From positions 682,001-746,000 of the forward strand of contig UWYS01000009.1 of assembly GCA_900291925.1 (NCBI GenBank): a DNA stretch of 64,000 nucleotides. Direction: 5' to 3'. The notes below the pieces were generated by a model that saw only the letters and a list, made by a program, of their open reading frames with translations, was not told where the DNA came from and searched no databases. Within the stretch, counting starts at the first letter, position 1. Every line of letters starts with the position of its first letter. The DNA is from Thecaphora thlaspeos. Its lineage: Eukaryota > Basidiomycota > Ustilaginomycetes > Urocystidales > Glomosporiaceae. The position numbers and the translations under genes are program-made. Positions 9,673 to 23,727 of the stretch are shown here, in pieces.

Positions 9673-10440
9673 GGCGTGGCGCTCCTGATGCGGCCGTCTG
9701 TATGTCCGTGCGTCGCTGTGTATGTCTGTATAGGGGGAAAGATGTCTCTGCGCAACGGCTGGGTGGCGGGCGGCGAGAGATGGCGGTGTGGACGGGGGCC
9801 ATGAAATCTGGAGCTGGCAGCGCTGCTTATATACCCGGGGACGACACCATGTCATTGAGGCGTGGGCCGCGGCGCCGACGCCGTAACCGCTGCACCATGA
9901 GATGGCTCCTGCGATGCCGCGGAACGGCGGTAGCGGCAGTCTACGACCTGTACACTGCGCCTCAAGGCGTTCGCCCGATTGCGGGGATGAGCAGCTACTG
10001 TACCGCAGCGCTGGACCTTTGGTGTAGTGGACGACCTTCACGCCAGCTGAGCGCTCAGGGCGAATACAGTGCGAGTCAGAGTGTGATATTCTGCATTTCA
10101 AATGGGGCAAATTTTGGCCTATCTGAAAACCATTTGTCAGCAGCGGCTCTCGGCAAAGGCAGGAAAGGCGGGACGACCAAGAGGGAGAAGCGGAATGGGT
10201 TGAGGTGGTGTAGGAGCCGCCGCCGTCATCACAGTCTTTCTCGTCGGCCGTGTGCGGATCCCTCGAACCGCCAAGTCGCCCACCCAAACCTGAAAATCAA
10301 ATGAGAAATAGACAGGAGAAACAAAAGCCCCAGGGTGGTGGCACTAAGTCGGCCGAGAACAGCCAGTTGTCCAGCGCTCCCCCGCCTTGCCCTTGGCAGC
10401 CGGCAGGCGCGGCTCCAGATCTGTGCTGCAGCGACTGTGT
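9673..10440. promoter_or_regulatory. Upstream region of the hydroxylase gene, up to the island 1 boundary
   Basis: CpG-rich DNA with a TATA-like box for the minus strand at 9825-9832. An open frame upstream of MSTTAF is uninterrupted to 10287, but it is low in complexity and I treat it as 5' leader. CpG becomes rare after about 10440. Confidence 0.45.
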
Positions 10441-11077
10441 GCCAGACCACCCACACACCCCCTTAGAGGCCTCTGACAGCCCCTACTGCCCTTCCCCAAA
10501 TGACACATCTGTTTGCATGGACTCTGTTCTGAGCAAGCAAGACAGCATGACATCATCTCAGCCCTTCCCTGTTCTCCTCCTCCACCTCTCTGCACCTGTG
10601 CAAGCACTCATCACTCCAAGCAGGCCAGCTATCAGAGCATACTGTAGTCTTCACAGTGGAGTGGCACACCCTGCACCATCCATCATCAATGCCCATTCCC
10701 CCTGAATAAAGCTGTTTGGACTGGACCTTGCAAACTGAGGTACATCTCATGCTAGTTTCCATCAAGATTCCTTTGCATTCCACATTGTGCTGGTGTGCCC
10801 AAGAGGCAGGACCTCACCAATCTCATCAAAAGAAGGCCTGGGACAAGAGGGGAAAGGGGGGCATGGTGATGTTTGTGACAGTGGCATTCAGGAAAACAGG
10901 GGTAAAGGGACAATGTAGCAACCTGTAGAGCTGAGCATATTGGGCCCTATGATAGACTGAACAGAGACCCAGCAGATCCATACCAAAGAGACAAGTGGAG
11001 TGCAAAACTTGTGTTCTTTCAAAAGCTCAAGAATTGGGCAGAATGGAAACTGATAGGGACTCAGACACAATTCACTA
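10441..11077. other. CpG-poor sequence at the left end of island 1, no gene recognised
   Basis: Composition changes sharply here to TpG/CpA-rich, CpG-poor sequence. Short ORFs have no recognisable content. It is probably degraded transposon sequence, by its composition and its position next to a MULE relic. Confidence 0.45.
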
Positions 11078-11829
11078 TTGGCATGGACAAATTGGGATTT
11101 ATTGGTCCAAAATGTTATTGGGAGCACCCTTGTTAGCTCCACCCCACCAACACTGATGCCAACACCAGTCCTTGCCACCACCATCCTGCTCTCACAAACA
11201 ACACCACTGCTCACAATGTCCAGCACTCCCCACATCACCCCTACCCCATGCCCCAGCACACATTTTCCCAACAAGGACCACATGTACAGTATGCTCAAAG
11301 ACTGGGCTGCCAAACAAGGCTTTGCACTTGTAACAAAGAACTTGGGGACATACCACAACAAAACCCAATACATCATCTACAGATGCAACCAAGGAGGCCA
11401 GCTTTGAGACCAGGTATTGTTGGCAAGGATCAGCAGTGGCAAACCAACACCATGTGGCTAGGCTGTCCCTTTGAGGTCTTGGCTCAAGAGGATGGAACTG
11501 GCAGCTGGCAAGCAGTTACCCATCACAGCTGCTCAACACACAACCATCCTGCAAGCGCTGCAACTGCCCACCCAACCCTCTGCCATCTCTCTGTTGAGCA
11601 GCTCACTCAGGTCAATTGCCTTGCAACTACAGGAGTACAGGCAAGGCAGATTCTTGCCTCTCTCCACAACAAGGCAGCTTCAAGCACCACCCAGCAGGTC
11701 AATTCCATTGCAAGGGACATCTACAATATCAATGCTGCCACTAAAAGGAAGTGGCAGCTCAACCAAACCATCCCCAAAGCCTTCTTCACTTTGACTGGTG
11801 TTTCAATTTGGCAACAGATGGACTCTTGA
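11078..11829 (+). mobile_element. Mutator-like (MULE) transposase relic, FAR1-type N-terminal region
   Basis: Two overlapping frames carry the pieces. Frame one (11078-11407) has MLKDWAAKQGFALVTKNLG and YIIYRCNQGG, like the FAR1/WRKY-type zinc-binding start of MULE transposases. The second frame (11248-11829) continues with LGCPFEV, WQAVTHHSCSTHNHP, a helix with ARQILASL, and DIYNINAATKRKWQ, the usual order CxF, HNHP, DIYN. The switch between frames near 11,400 points to a frameshift, and the DDE transposase core that should follow is missing. The sequence is CpG-poor. Confidence 0.55.
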
Positions 11830-11892
11830 CATTCAGTAGAGTCCACCAAGTGCAACTGACCTTGAACTACTTGAATTGATTCAGATCTTGCT

Positions 11893-12840
11893 GAGCTAGA
11901 GGCACATGGGTGTAACACACTAAATATTCTGCCACACAGCCATGTGCTTCTGGCTGCTCAACTGCTGGACTAAGCTGGCTGTAACAGCAGCAGTCATTGG
12001 GTGCAGCAACTTGCTTGGATTGCAGGAAGTCTACAGGCCTACTTGCTCCCTGCCAAGGAAGTTGCTCTTGCTCAAGGGCCATTGCTGCTTTGGTGCCCAT
12101 GTCAGAGGGCAGAGCAATACTTGGTGGTGGTCTAGTTTAGCTGGCAATGCTTCCAGGCACTGTTTGCAAGCATGTTGTGTATGTGTGGGGGAGACAGTGG
12201 GGTTTTGTAGTGATGTGCATCATATGTCAAGATGCTGGGATGCTAGCAAGGTGTTGTCAGGCTCTCCACAGGCAATGTGGCAAGCTTGTAATGGCTATGT
12301 ATTGACTAGACTGGATGCCAGATCCAGTCCTTGTCCCTAGATTGGCTTATCTATATATACAAGTGGCCACCTTGCCTTCATATCCTGTTGCCTGATGGTC
12401 ACACCCAGTAACAATAGCCCTTGCCCCACTTGTCCCAACAAGGCCTGGTGTGCTGGCTTGATGTACCTTGCCCCCAATGGTCCTTCCCAATGCCTGTCTG
12501 CTGTCCAGCTCTGGCTGTGTCATTTACCTGCCATGCATGATTGTCTTTACTACCATCCTGGACCTGCTGTTCCCCAGTGACTTGGTCCTGTGGCAAGAAA
12601 GTCTCTGTACCCTGACAAGAGACTTGCTTGCCAGGGAGCAAGTTGCTGCCCATGTTGCCTGGCCATGACACTGGCCATTACAAGCCTCATAGCCTTCACA
12701 AGAACAAGAGTGTCACAGAATGTGAAAAAACTTCAAATGGTCCAGTGGTCACAGAGCTAGAGACACATGGGTGTAACACCTTAAAATTCAGGCCTTGAAC
12801 CTGTGTGCTCCTAGCAGCACAATCACTTGATTGACTTGGC
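11893..12840. repeat. Region bounded by about 88-bp direct repeats, enclosing the 690-bp repeat
   Basis: Diverged direct copies (roughly 70% by eye) begin GAGCTAGAGGCACATGGGTG at 11893 and GAGCTAGAGACACATGGGTG at 12754 and extend about 88 bp each. They flank the 690-bp repeat at 11980-12669. A small non-autonomous element with terminal direct repeats is one reading; nested insertions is another. Confidence 0.35.
11980..12669. repeat. 690-bp dispersed repeat, copy 1
   Basis: It aligns over its whole length with 60880-61585 on the same strand, from GTAACAGCAGCAG to GCCATGAC, with mostly single-base differences. A shared internal stretch is the CTATATAYACAAGTGGCCACC segment at 12350-12372 and 61250-61272. 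No coding potential is recognised. Both copies lie in CpG-poor DNA. Confidence 0.8.
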
Positions 12841-13188
12841 ATATTAAACCTGTACAGTGCTCAGCACATCAGGGAGATTGTCATAGGGTTGCATTCAGTC
12901 AGATTGAGAGGGCTTTTGGAGAACTGGGAAGACCTTTGCATCACTTAAAAGAAAGATACTGTAGTTAGGGTGCAGTGACCCAGATACATTTGTATCTGAG
13001 CCATCACCGGCACCTCGAGTCTTGCTGGGCCCCGCCTCAATCAGAAGCGGGCGGGGAATTTCATAAGGTTTCCCAGCTTTCACCTCATAAAGGGGGGCGG
13101 AGCATTCTGGATTTTTTTGGTCCCGCTCAAATTGTCCGTGCCAATAGTGAATCGCGTCCGTGTCTCCGGACGGAACGCCCTGGTTACG
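12841..13188. other. Right edge of island 1
   Basis: CpG is nearly absent to about 13000 and then returns abruptly, marking the border with the histidine kinase gene. No gene is seen. Confidence 0.4.
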
Positions 13189-16100
13189 TCAGTCGAAGGA
13201 AAGGGCGACCCGCGGAGAATTGCAAACACGCGCCTCGGACAAGACTACACCGGCGTCACTTGCGCCTTCCACGCTGTGGCGTTGCAAAGGCGGATAGCCG
13301 CGGCACCGAGGCAGAGTGAATGAGAGAGCAGCCGTCAGCCAACAAGCTCCCGAGTCGCCGCTCTCGCTGAAGGGTCCACCGAGAAACCCAAACCCACCTT
13401 TCAGGTCGTTGATCAACCTCGACATCTTGAGCGGCTTCTTGAGCCAGTCGTCCATACCCGCCTCCCTCCCGCGCAACCGATCCGCCTCTGAATTGAGCGC
13501 CGTCACCGCGATGATGCGGTGGCACGGCGACCCGTCCTCTCGCACCAGGTTGGCCGGCCGCATCTTGCGGATCTCGGCGCAGGCCTGGAAGCCGTCCATG
13601 ATGGGCATCGTAATATCAAGCAGCACCACCTGCGGCAGATGCTCGCGGAATAGATCAACCGCTTCGCGGCCGTTCCACGCCTGCACGTAATTGATCTTGG
13701 CCCGGTCCAGCATCTTTGTAATGATGCGGGCGTTGAGCTGGTTATCCTCCACCACCATCACGACAAAATCTTGCGACGGGGTTATCGAGTCGGCGGCCAC
13801 CTGCACCTCACGCAGCGTCGCCGGCTCCACACCGTACTCGGTCGCGGCAGCGCGTACGTCGGTGCACAGCGGCGCTGGCGTCTCATGCGGGTCAACCTCG
13901 TCCATCGTGGGCAGCGCCTCGCGCCCGTCATCGCCATCAACACCGACCGGCGTCTGCTGCTTAGAATCCTCGGCCGTCGTCCCAAAAGGACAGGGCTTGG
14001 CGTCGAGGCTCATCGGCGTCTGGAGCGAGGGCGCCTCTGAGGATCTCCGCGTCTGGGAGCTCTTCGACGCCGAAGCTTCCGAAACGGTCGACCTGCACGC
14101 TTGAGCTGCCTGGTGCGGGAAGACCACATGTTCTTTGACGGCGTCGATGGTCGCGAAGGCCTTGTAGCCGATCGGCCTCGGGACCTTGCGACCCTGCACC
14201 CTGTCGGACAGATCGTGCTTCCTCAGCATAGCGTCGATGGCTGCCTGATCCCACGTTGGTCCGTCAGACTTGACGTCCATGCGCTCGAGGACGACAAGCT
14301 GCGAAGGACCGCTGTTTGCAGTTGACGACAGCGATCCAGGCGTCTGCTGCAGCCGCGAGATCTGCAAGAGGATGTCTTCGCCGCTCGCGCTCGAGAGCAG
14401 CTCGGCAGTGATAAAAATGATGCGCGAGTCGGTCGGTGACCCAACCTCGTCCAGTTTGTGGCGCCGCGCAAGGATCGCCTTTGCCTTCGCGAGGCCTTTC
14501 GGATCGAACCCAGCAAAGTAGGCAGCGACGCGGTGCTGAGAGGCTATCGAACGAGTGCCAGACGGAGATGATTTCTTCCGGCCGAAGCGCACTGGCAGCT
14601 GGATCGAGAAGCAGGTCCCTACGTCCGGGGAGGACGCTACGTTGATGTGGCCGCCCATCCGGTGAACCAGCCTTGAGGCGATCGCGAGCGAAAGTCCCGA
14701 GCCGGGCAGAAAGGTGTCCTCCTTGGCGTAGGGGGCGAAGAGGTGCGACTCGATGAATTCCTTCTGCATGCCTTTGCCGGTGTCCTCGATGGTGACGGCT
14801 ATGTCGTACGTCTTGTCCTTCGAACGCGGCCGCGACCCGGGGCGGATCCTGCGCTCGCTGAAGTCGTCGCGTGAGCAGACCTTGAGCCCGATCGTCACGC
14901 ATCCGGTGCTGGTGGCCCGGATGGCGTTGTTGACCAGCTTCCTGAGGACCGTCTGCAGCGCTTCGAGGTCGATCGACGCGATCAGGTCGCCCGTCAGATC
15001 CTCAGAGTCGAGGTCGAGCAGCAATTCTGGCGTATCGTGCACGGAGCCAGCCTCTGACGCTGAGGGCGCACCGAGCTCGCCCCGCTGCAACGCCGACATC
15101 CACTCGGACTTGCACGTGTCCGAGATAGCAGACGTGATGTCGTTCCAGCCGAAACAGGGCAAATCGTCGGCCTTCTCTGGTTGGACCGGCATCGCCTTCA
15201 ACGCGCCAAAGTCGAGCACATTATTGATCATGTTGTTGAGAGCATCCGCCGAGGTCGCGGCCGAGTCCACCAGCGCCGCCAGCTCCTTCTCTTGCATCGC
15301 AGCATTGTCGTCCTCCCGTGAGTCGTGTGGTTCGCCGAGCGCCTCTTTGATGATGTCGAGCGTGCCAATGACTGCAAGGTCGTGCAAGAACGGAAAGGGA
15401 CGCGACAGAAGGATCCGTCAGCCCAGAGAGCACACAAGACGTCGAGGGATTGAGCCAGACCAAAGTGCGAGAAGGACTACGTACCTGCGTGGAGCGGCGT
15501 CCTCAGCTCGTGCTGGATCTTGCTGATAAAGTGGGTCTGGGCGCGGTCGACTCTTGCGACGCGCGAGCGAATGCTCCAGGTGAGGAGGATCGAGCCGACC
15601 TGCTCGACAAAATGCCGGTCGGCGGCCTCGAGAACGGGCGCCTCTTCAAACGCAGTCAAGACGATAAAGGCCGGCTGGTCGTCGATCTCAAAGATCGGGA
15701 CGGCGACCAGGCCACCCTCGCCCCGACAGGCGGGCGGCAGCAGGCTGGCGAGCGACGAGGCCTCGCCGAAGAGGGAGCTCTCGGCCGTCTTGATGTGCTC
15801 GCCCTCGGCCTGCGGCCGGCTGCTGAGGCCGAGATCCTTTGTGGTGGCGAGGAACTCGGCGAGCAGGGGTCGCGAAAAGGCGCCGTCGAGGTTCTCAAAG
15901 TGATCCATCGAGCCGCCGGAGCTGCCAATGATGCTGATCGGCTGGTTGGTGACGGGGAACGAACACGTCCAGCCGTCCGAGCTGGCCAGATCCTCGCTCT
16001 CGCCAGTCTGGGCGTTTGCCAGAGAGGGCCGAGCGGTCGAACCGGGGCATGCCGGCGCGGCAACGGTGGTCGCGACGGTCCCGGTGACGAAGCAGTTTAT

Positions 16101-17843
16101 GTCGCCGCGGTCCGAGGCTGACATCTCTAGGAGCTTGTAACCCGCGTCGGGCGACTGCTTTGCAGCATTCGCGTCCGGCTCCTGGATTTGAGTGCGAATG
16201 TTCCAGCCGTTCCACGTGTCTGCTGCCGCGTTCGCTCCGGCTTCACCTTCGGCAGGGTCCGAGGACGACTCGCTGCCGCCAGAGCCGTCGGAGGGGAAGA
16301 GACGGAAGCAGCTGATGTCCCAAATGACGCAGTTGTGCGCCTTGAGGATCGCGCGAATCGACATTGCTGCTTGGGAGAAGATCCCCACGCCTGGCGAGCC
16401 CGCCGTGTCTCCTTTGCACTCCTCCAAGATGAAACGCTTCATTGAGATGAGCGACGACTGCGCCAGCAGCTCCTTTTCACGCCGCATCACGTTGGCGTTC
16501 CGCTCGAGCCCATTGCTGACCGTCTGCGCTATGGAGTCGACAATCTTGCCAAAATCGGGACCGCTACAGAGTCCTCTCGTCCTCTGCTGGAAGGCGAACA
16601 GCATGCCGATCGGGACCGGCTGTAGATCGGCCGCCGGTGACAGGCAGATGGCCCTGAAGGCCGATGTCAGGTAAAGTTGAGGGGAAGGGGGCGTCGAAGC
16701 GCCCAAATCATCTCGCCGTGCGCGCGCTGCTGGCAGATAAGAGTCGTGATGGGCGAGCGCAGAGCTTTCGCTTCGGCTAACCAGCATCGGATGAGGCAGA
16801 TCCTTGGCCGGAGTTGATAGCATCACGTTGTTACGGTCGCTTGCGACGGACGACTCGACCACCACGTTCTGCCACGGCATCTGGCAGCAGCGCCAGAACG
16901 CGGCAGTCTGCGACAGCGGGGAGGCGTCGTTCCACTTTTGCCCAGACACCTGTACCAGCCCTTGTGCTCCTACAGCAACAAATAGGCCAAAGGACCAGCC
17001 GGAGTTGGTAAAAGCCATCAGGTCGAGGAAGCCGTCGATTTTGTCCATCTCGGGTGGAGGCTGGAGATGTAGGCCGTGTCGCGTGATGGCCCTCTCGCGC
17101 GCGGGATCGTCGAGGATGGCGTTGTCGCCGTCTACGTCCTCTATGCAAGCTGGCGCGGGGTAGGCCCTGTCGGCTACCGACGACCGCCGCAGACCGATCA
17201 GCCCCTGTCCCAGCGAGCTGCCCACCGTGGGGCCATCAAAGTTGCTCGACTGCGTCCGGACGTGTGGCTGAAAGCCGACGCTACGGGCGCTGTCCAGCAT
17301 CGGCGTTGCGTTCGGTGACCAGTTGCCCGAGGAGCCCCACCGCCATCCTGAGCTAGATCCAAAGGGCTCCGAGTCGGTGGCGGCGGCGACAGCGTTCGTC
17401 CAGCTCGGTGAGCTCTGGCCATGACTGCGATAGCCAGCGCATTGGCTGCCGCCGCAGCTGCTGTCAGATCTGCTAGAGAGCACAGAGCTTTCGCCGCGAT
17501 GCAGGCTAGAGGTAGACGACGATGCGCGGCGGAAGTGCCATTGTGACATGGCGTCGTCTCTGTCGTCTTTGGGGGCGGTCGAGGGCCGCGTTCCCCGCCT
17601 CATGGCAGTTTTGGATCTCTTGGTAGCTCTGCGATGGGCGTCGGCGGCGGAGGGTGCCTCGTCGGTGTAACGTTTCTTGTTGTGGAGCAGGGCTTGCCTC
17701 AGCGACTCGGTTGGAGCGGCGGGGAGAGAGGGTGACGAAGACGGGCAGAGGGGCGACAGCGTATACGATGGCCCGGGCCGGGCGATGGTGAGAGGCAGAT
17801 GCGGAGCTTCACGGCAGAGCGACAAGAGCGGGCCGCCTTTCAA
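13189..17843 (-). CDS. Hybrid histidine kinase (HisKA - HATPase - receiver)
   Basis: Two exons, 17843-15485 and 15371-13189, join across a 113-nt GT-AG intron in phase 1 and restore the H-box as ELRTPLHAVIGTLDII. The predicted protein is 1513 aa. The order is: a Ser-rich N-terminal region; a large unassigned sensory region that may be GAF-like; the H-box with phospho-acceptor His about 778 (FISKIQHELRTPLH); the N-box LRKLVNNAIRATSTG; DTGKGM; the G2 box GSGLSLAIASRLVHRMGG; and a receiver with EDNQLN, phospho-acceptor Asp about 1372 (VVLLDITMPIMDG), VTALN and Lys in LKKPLK. It should autophosphorylate and relay phosphate to an Hpt protein upstream of a stress MAPK or Skn7-type regulator. The fungal HHK group is not clear. 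The start is uncertain; several in-frame ATGs follow. A possible donor AAAGGTGGGT lies just after the receiver (about 13400), so the true C-terminus may differ from the stop at 13189. The 3' end lies within 200 bp of island 1. Confidence 0.85.
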
Positions 17844-18319
17844 TCCAAGGACGGCGCAGAGAAGCGGTGCCAGGGCAAAGGTCTAGACGGGGGCCCGAAG
17901 GAGAGGCGTAGCAGCCGAGTCGGGAGAAGGAGTCTTGTGTTGTCGCGAAGGCTGTGTGTCGATGAGCTGACAGAGGAGTCGAAGTAGATTAGGGCGATTG
18001 AGATGTTGGCGAAGCCGTTTAGAAGGAGCGATGGGGCTAGCGTATCATGTCGGCGCGGAGCGCTAGCGAGCAAGGAGGGAGGAGAAAGCGGGAGAACATG
18101 CCCTTTCGGTGGGCGGTCAGGCGGCTGGGCGCCAAGGTAGCTAGGGGGCCGCGGAAGAAGGAGCTGCCCAGGGGAGAAGCCAGAGAGGCGCTAGGAGGCC
18201 AGGGGAGCGGGAAGGCGGTAAGCGTCGCAAGACGAAAAGCAACAAGAGGGCCTGGGACGGGCGACAATGAGGACCGACTGTCCGAAGCGGGAAGGTGACC
18301 TGGCTGCTGGGGACTAGGA

Positions 18320-18443
18320 TGTCGAGACAGATGCAACGGAGGAGAAGGCGGTCGAGGCAGATGCAACGGAGGAGAAGGTGGTCGAGGCAGATGCAACGGA
18401 GGAGAAGGCGGTCGAGACCCTGCCTGCCTGCCTGCCTGCCTGC
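18320..18443. repeat. 30-bp minisatellite plus tetranucleotide run
   Basis: A unit beginning GTCGAGGCAGATGCAACGGA is repeated a little over three times at 18320-18417 with single-base differences, directly followed by five CTGC/CTGCC steps at 18420-18443. Confidence 0.85.
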
Positions 18444-18743
18444 CAGCGTGGCGTGCGCAGCCTTTCTCTTGCCATCGGCCGGCGTGCCAGGCAGCCAGGC
18501 AGCCAGGGTTTGCGCCTCTCGGCCCCAACTCAGCCTCACCGCCTCCAACCCGGAGCCGGGCCAGCCTTGACTTGTTCGTCGGTGCTCCATTCGCCCCTTG
18601 ACACGTACGGGGTCTAGCATAAGGTTTAGAAAAGTGAGGCTCAGGGGATTGAGGCGGCGATGCCGACACAGGCCAAGACCCGACAACGTCCTTTCGGCCG
18701 ATGAGGGAAAAAGGGGGCAGGGCCACCTCGCTAGCTGAGCAAG

Positions 18744-18792
18744 GGTCCAGGCCCGGGTCCAGGCCCGGGTCCAGGCCCGGGTCCAGGCCCTG
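18744..18792. repeat. 12-bp tandem repeat (GTCCAGGCCCGG)
   Basis: Four consecutive near-perfect copies of GTCCAGGCCCGG. The reverse strand reads as a Leu-Asp-Pro-Gly repeat in an ORF that I do not consider a gene. Confidence 0.85.
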
Positions 18793-19420
18793 GAGCCGAC
18801 GCGCATGCACACGCCCAAACGTTGGTTCGCACCTTGCTCTTCTGGCCGAGCCACGCCCTCTCTTCGATCGAGGGGGCAGAGAAAGCGGCGACCTCCTGTC
18901 CCGTCGGATCGACGCTACCTCCGTACCCGAGACCCACCCCTTCCCTTATGGTGCCTTCGCAATGTACCGTACTGTTACGCTGTTTCTTGCTGGGCCCCTT
19001 TTTTTATCGTAGCTTCCCGCCCGCCCGACGTCCCTTGTACATACCGTTGCAGCGAGCCGTGCGTCGCCCTTCTTTCGGTTGCAGGCACGAGGCTGAGTCA
19101 CTTCGTGCGTCGCGCATTGCCCCTAACGCGACGAGGCAGGCGTACATATACATATTCGTCTCTTGCCCACGTCGTGGCGTGGAGAAAGGACGTGACCAGA
19201 ACACAAGAGGTATGCGATGGTGCGAGACTACTCGTCTGGCGGTATGGGCGACAACAGATTGCCTCTTTACTGGCAGCCTAGCCGCGGCGATGCGAATAGC
19301 ACATCGGGATCCAACAGAGGTAGTAGTGAATAATGGCGAGGGCAGGCGGACTGCTAAGGAGAAAGAGGCGTCGAGTCGACCTTGAGCGCGAGCCTGATGC
19401 CCGCCCCGACCTCGGGCCCC

Positions 19421-22160
<2,740 letters not shown>

Positions 22161-22838
22161 GGCGGGCTAAGCGTGGGCTGCAACTGGCAAGAGAAGCAGA
22201 TTGACAGAGGCGATCGAGATAGGCGAGGCGGAGGGGATCGAAAGCCGCCGTCTGGCCTCGAGCCCGACAAAGGACGGCGATGCGTAGAGGTTAGACAAGA
22301 GGCGAGGGAGAGACGGAGAGATGGAGAGCGCGGACTGTGCTTGAACGTGGCTTTGCGGTGGTCCGGTGTGCGCCTTACGCAGGCTGGATTGGGGAGCGTG
22401 TTGGGCGAGAGATGCGATCAGGTGGGGGTTGATATTGCGGCGATGAAGGCAGAGGTTTGGTTGGATGTGGTGAGTCTGGGTGAAGGGAGCAAGAGTGGGT
22501 CGATGTCCGAGTAGTCGTGAGTCGCTCTCCCCACGTTATCCGCGGTCGAAACGCCGCTGGCTGCTGGCCGCTGGCTGCTGGCCGCTGGCTGCTGCTCGCT
22601 GGCACACTTGCCTGGCGGCCAACTTTTACCGCGTAAAGCTGCCCTGCTCGCTCGACACCTCCTCACAGCAGCGCTAATCGCGGGCGGGGCGTCACGCGTC
22701 ACTTGTCGCCTGCCGCCTCCACACGGCGAGACGCTTTTCGACGGCGCGTTTCGGCTTGGACCCTGCTTGCTTGGCTGTGGCTTCTGGCTGTGGGTGCAAA
22801 GGCAATAGAGACAAACGAAATCGAGATACAAAAGCAGC
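22161..22838. promoter_or_regulatory. Divergent region between SNF1 and a hypothetical gene
   Basis: A 680-bp spacer. At 22556-22602 there is a GCTGGCYGCTGGC-type tandem repeat (about 17-bp unit). No core promoter element is clear. Confidence 0.4.
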
Positions 22839-23684
22839 TTGCCCCGCTTCCTTCTTGCTCGCCTTGCTCTTGGCCACCTCCCTTCCCTTTGCCCTCCTTC
22901 CCGGTTGGCCGCCCAGGAGGCGCTCCATACGCTCGCAACACACTCCCACCTTCTGCCTCGTCTCAGGGTCCTGCTGCTCGAATTAGTCGCGCTCCATCCT
23001 CTTGCTCCGCCCGAGGCACTCGAGGAGGAGATGCGAGGACGGCCAGCGGCCAGCACCGGCTATGCATCGGCAGCAAGGACAATCAATGCCGAGGGCGACA
23101 TCGACGTAGCAGGGACGCTCGGAACGACCAATTACCCCGCCGACATGCCGGTCTCATTAGCGACGCCGCTAGACGGCGACAACGACGACGACACGCTCCG
23201 CACAGAGACGAGGGACTCGTACTGGGCCCAGGTGGAAGCGGGCAAAGCGGCGCTGATTGAGCTATGGAACGGTGCGGAGCAATCCAAGACCGACGTCGAA
23301 GAGTCGGGCAAGTCCACGAATTCGACGGCGCGCGAAGTAGCGACGGACATTCGCATCGTAGCGGCTCGACCGGGCGGACACGACAAGTACGAGGGGATAC
23401 ACGAGTTTCTCTGCCAGTCTGGCTGCTTTACCGCCGTCACCCGGACACTAGCAGCGGACTCCAGCATCGGCGCCACGGCCGTCCAAACAGACGACAGCGG
23501 CGACGAGGTGGGCTCGTGGGCGGATCCGGACGTGTTCGATCTGGCGAAAGAACGACCCACGCTGTCCTACCGTCCAAGGGAAGGGAGGCGGGGAGAAGGT
23601 GCGGGCGACTGGAGAGGGCAAGGCAATTGGTGGACCGGCGAGCTGCCACGCATCAGACCGCAGCGGCAAGGATTGAATGCGTGA
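22839..23684 (+). CDS. Hypothetical protein, 281 aa
   Basis: Open frame from ATG 22839 to TGA at 23684. I do not recognise the family. The first 65 residues are Leu/His/Pro-rich, and the body is polar and acidic (DGDNDDDTLRTETRDSYW). The segment from about 190 (HDKYEGIHEFLCQSGCFTAV) has the codon use of a real gene, with two Cys five residues apart. The C-terminus is Gly/Trp/Arg-rich. The start is uncertain, since an upstream exon could replace the low-complexity N-terminus. Its stop lies 43 bp from the TAD1 stop on the other strand, so the two 3' ends are tightly convergent. Confidence 0.4.
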   Translation: MPRFLLARLALGHLPSLCPPSRLAAQEALHTLATHSHLLPRLRVLLLELVALHPLAPPEALEEEMRGRPAASTGYASAARTINAEGDIDVAGTLGTTNYPADMPVSLATPLDGDNDDDTLRTETRDSYWAQVEAGKAALIELWNGAEQSKTDVEESGKSTNSTAREVATDIRIVAARPGGHDKYEGIHEFLCQSGCFTAVTRTLAADSSIGATAVQTDDSGDEVGSWADPDVFDLAKERPTLSYRPREGRRGEGAGDWRGQGNWWTGELPRIRPQRQGLNA

Positions 23685-23727
23685 TTGGGCCGATTGCTGT
23701 ATCACAAGGCGGGACGGCAAGAACGTC

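Larger units (their letters stand above)
17844..19420. other. Kinase upstream region with minisatellites; no gene recognised
   Basis: GC-rich DNA of 1.6 kb between the kinase start and the SNF1 stop. ORFs such as 18037-18810 (minus) are made of tandem repeats and low-complexity residues and look non-coding. It holds a 30-bp tandem repeat, a CTGC run and a 12-bp tandem repeat, listed separately. Confidence 0.5.

Noticed and set aside
8896..10287. Longer start for the hydroxylase (463 codons)
   Set aside because: The extra N-terminus is low in complexity, extends through the TATA-like box at 9825-9832 and carries no motif. MSTTAF at 9672 is the better start.
18037..18810. 257-codon minus ORF upstream of the histidine kinase
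   Set aside because: Made of minisatellite-derived Leu-Asp-Pro-Gly and Pro-Pro-Ser repeats, with no conserved segment.
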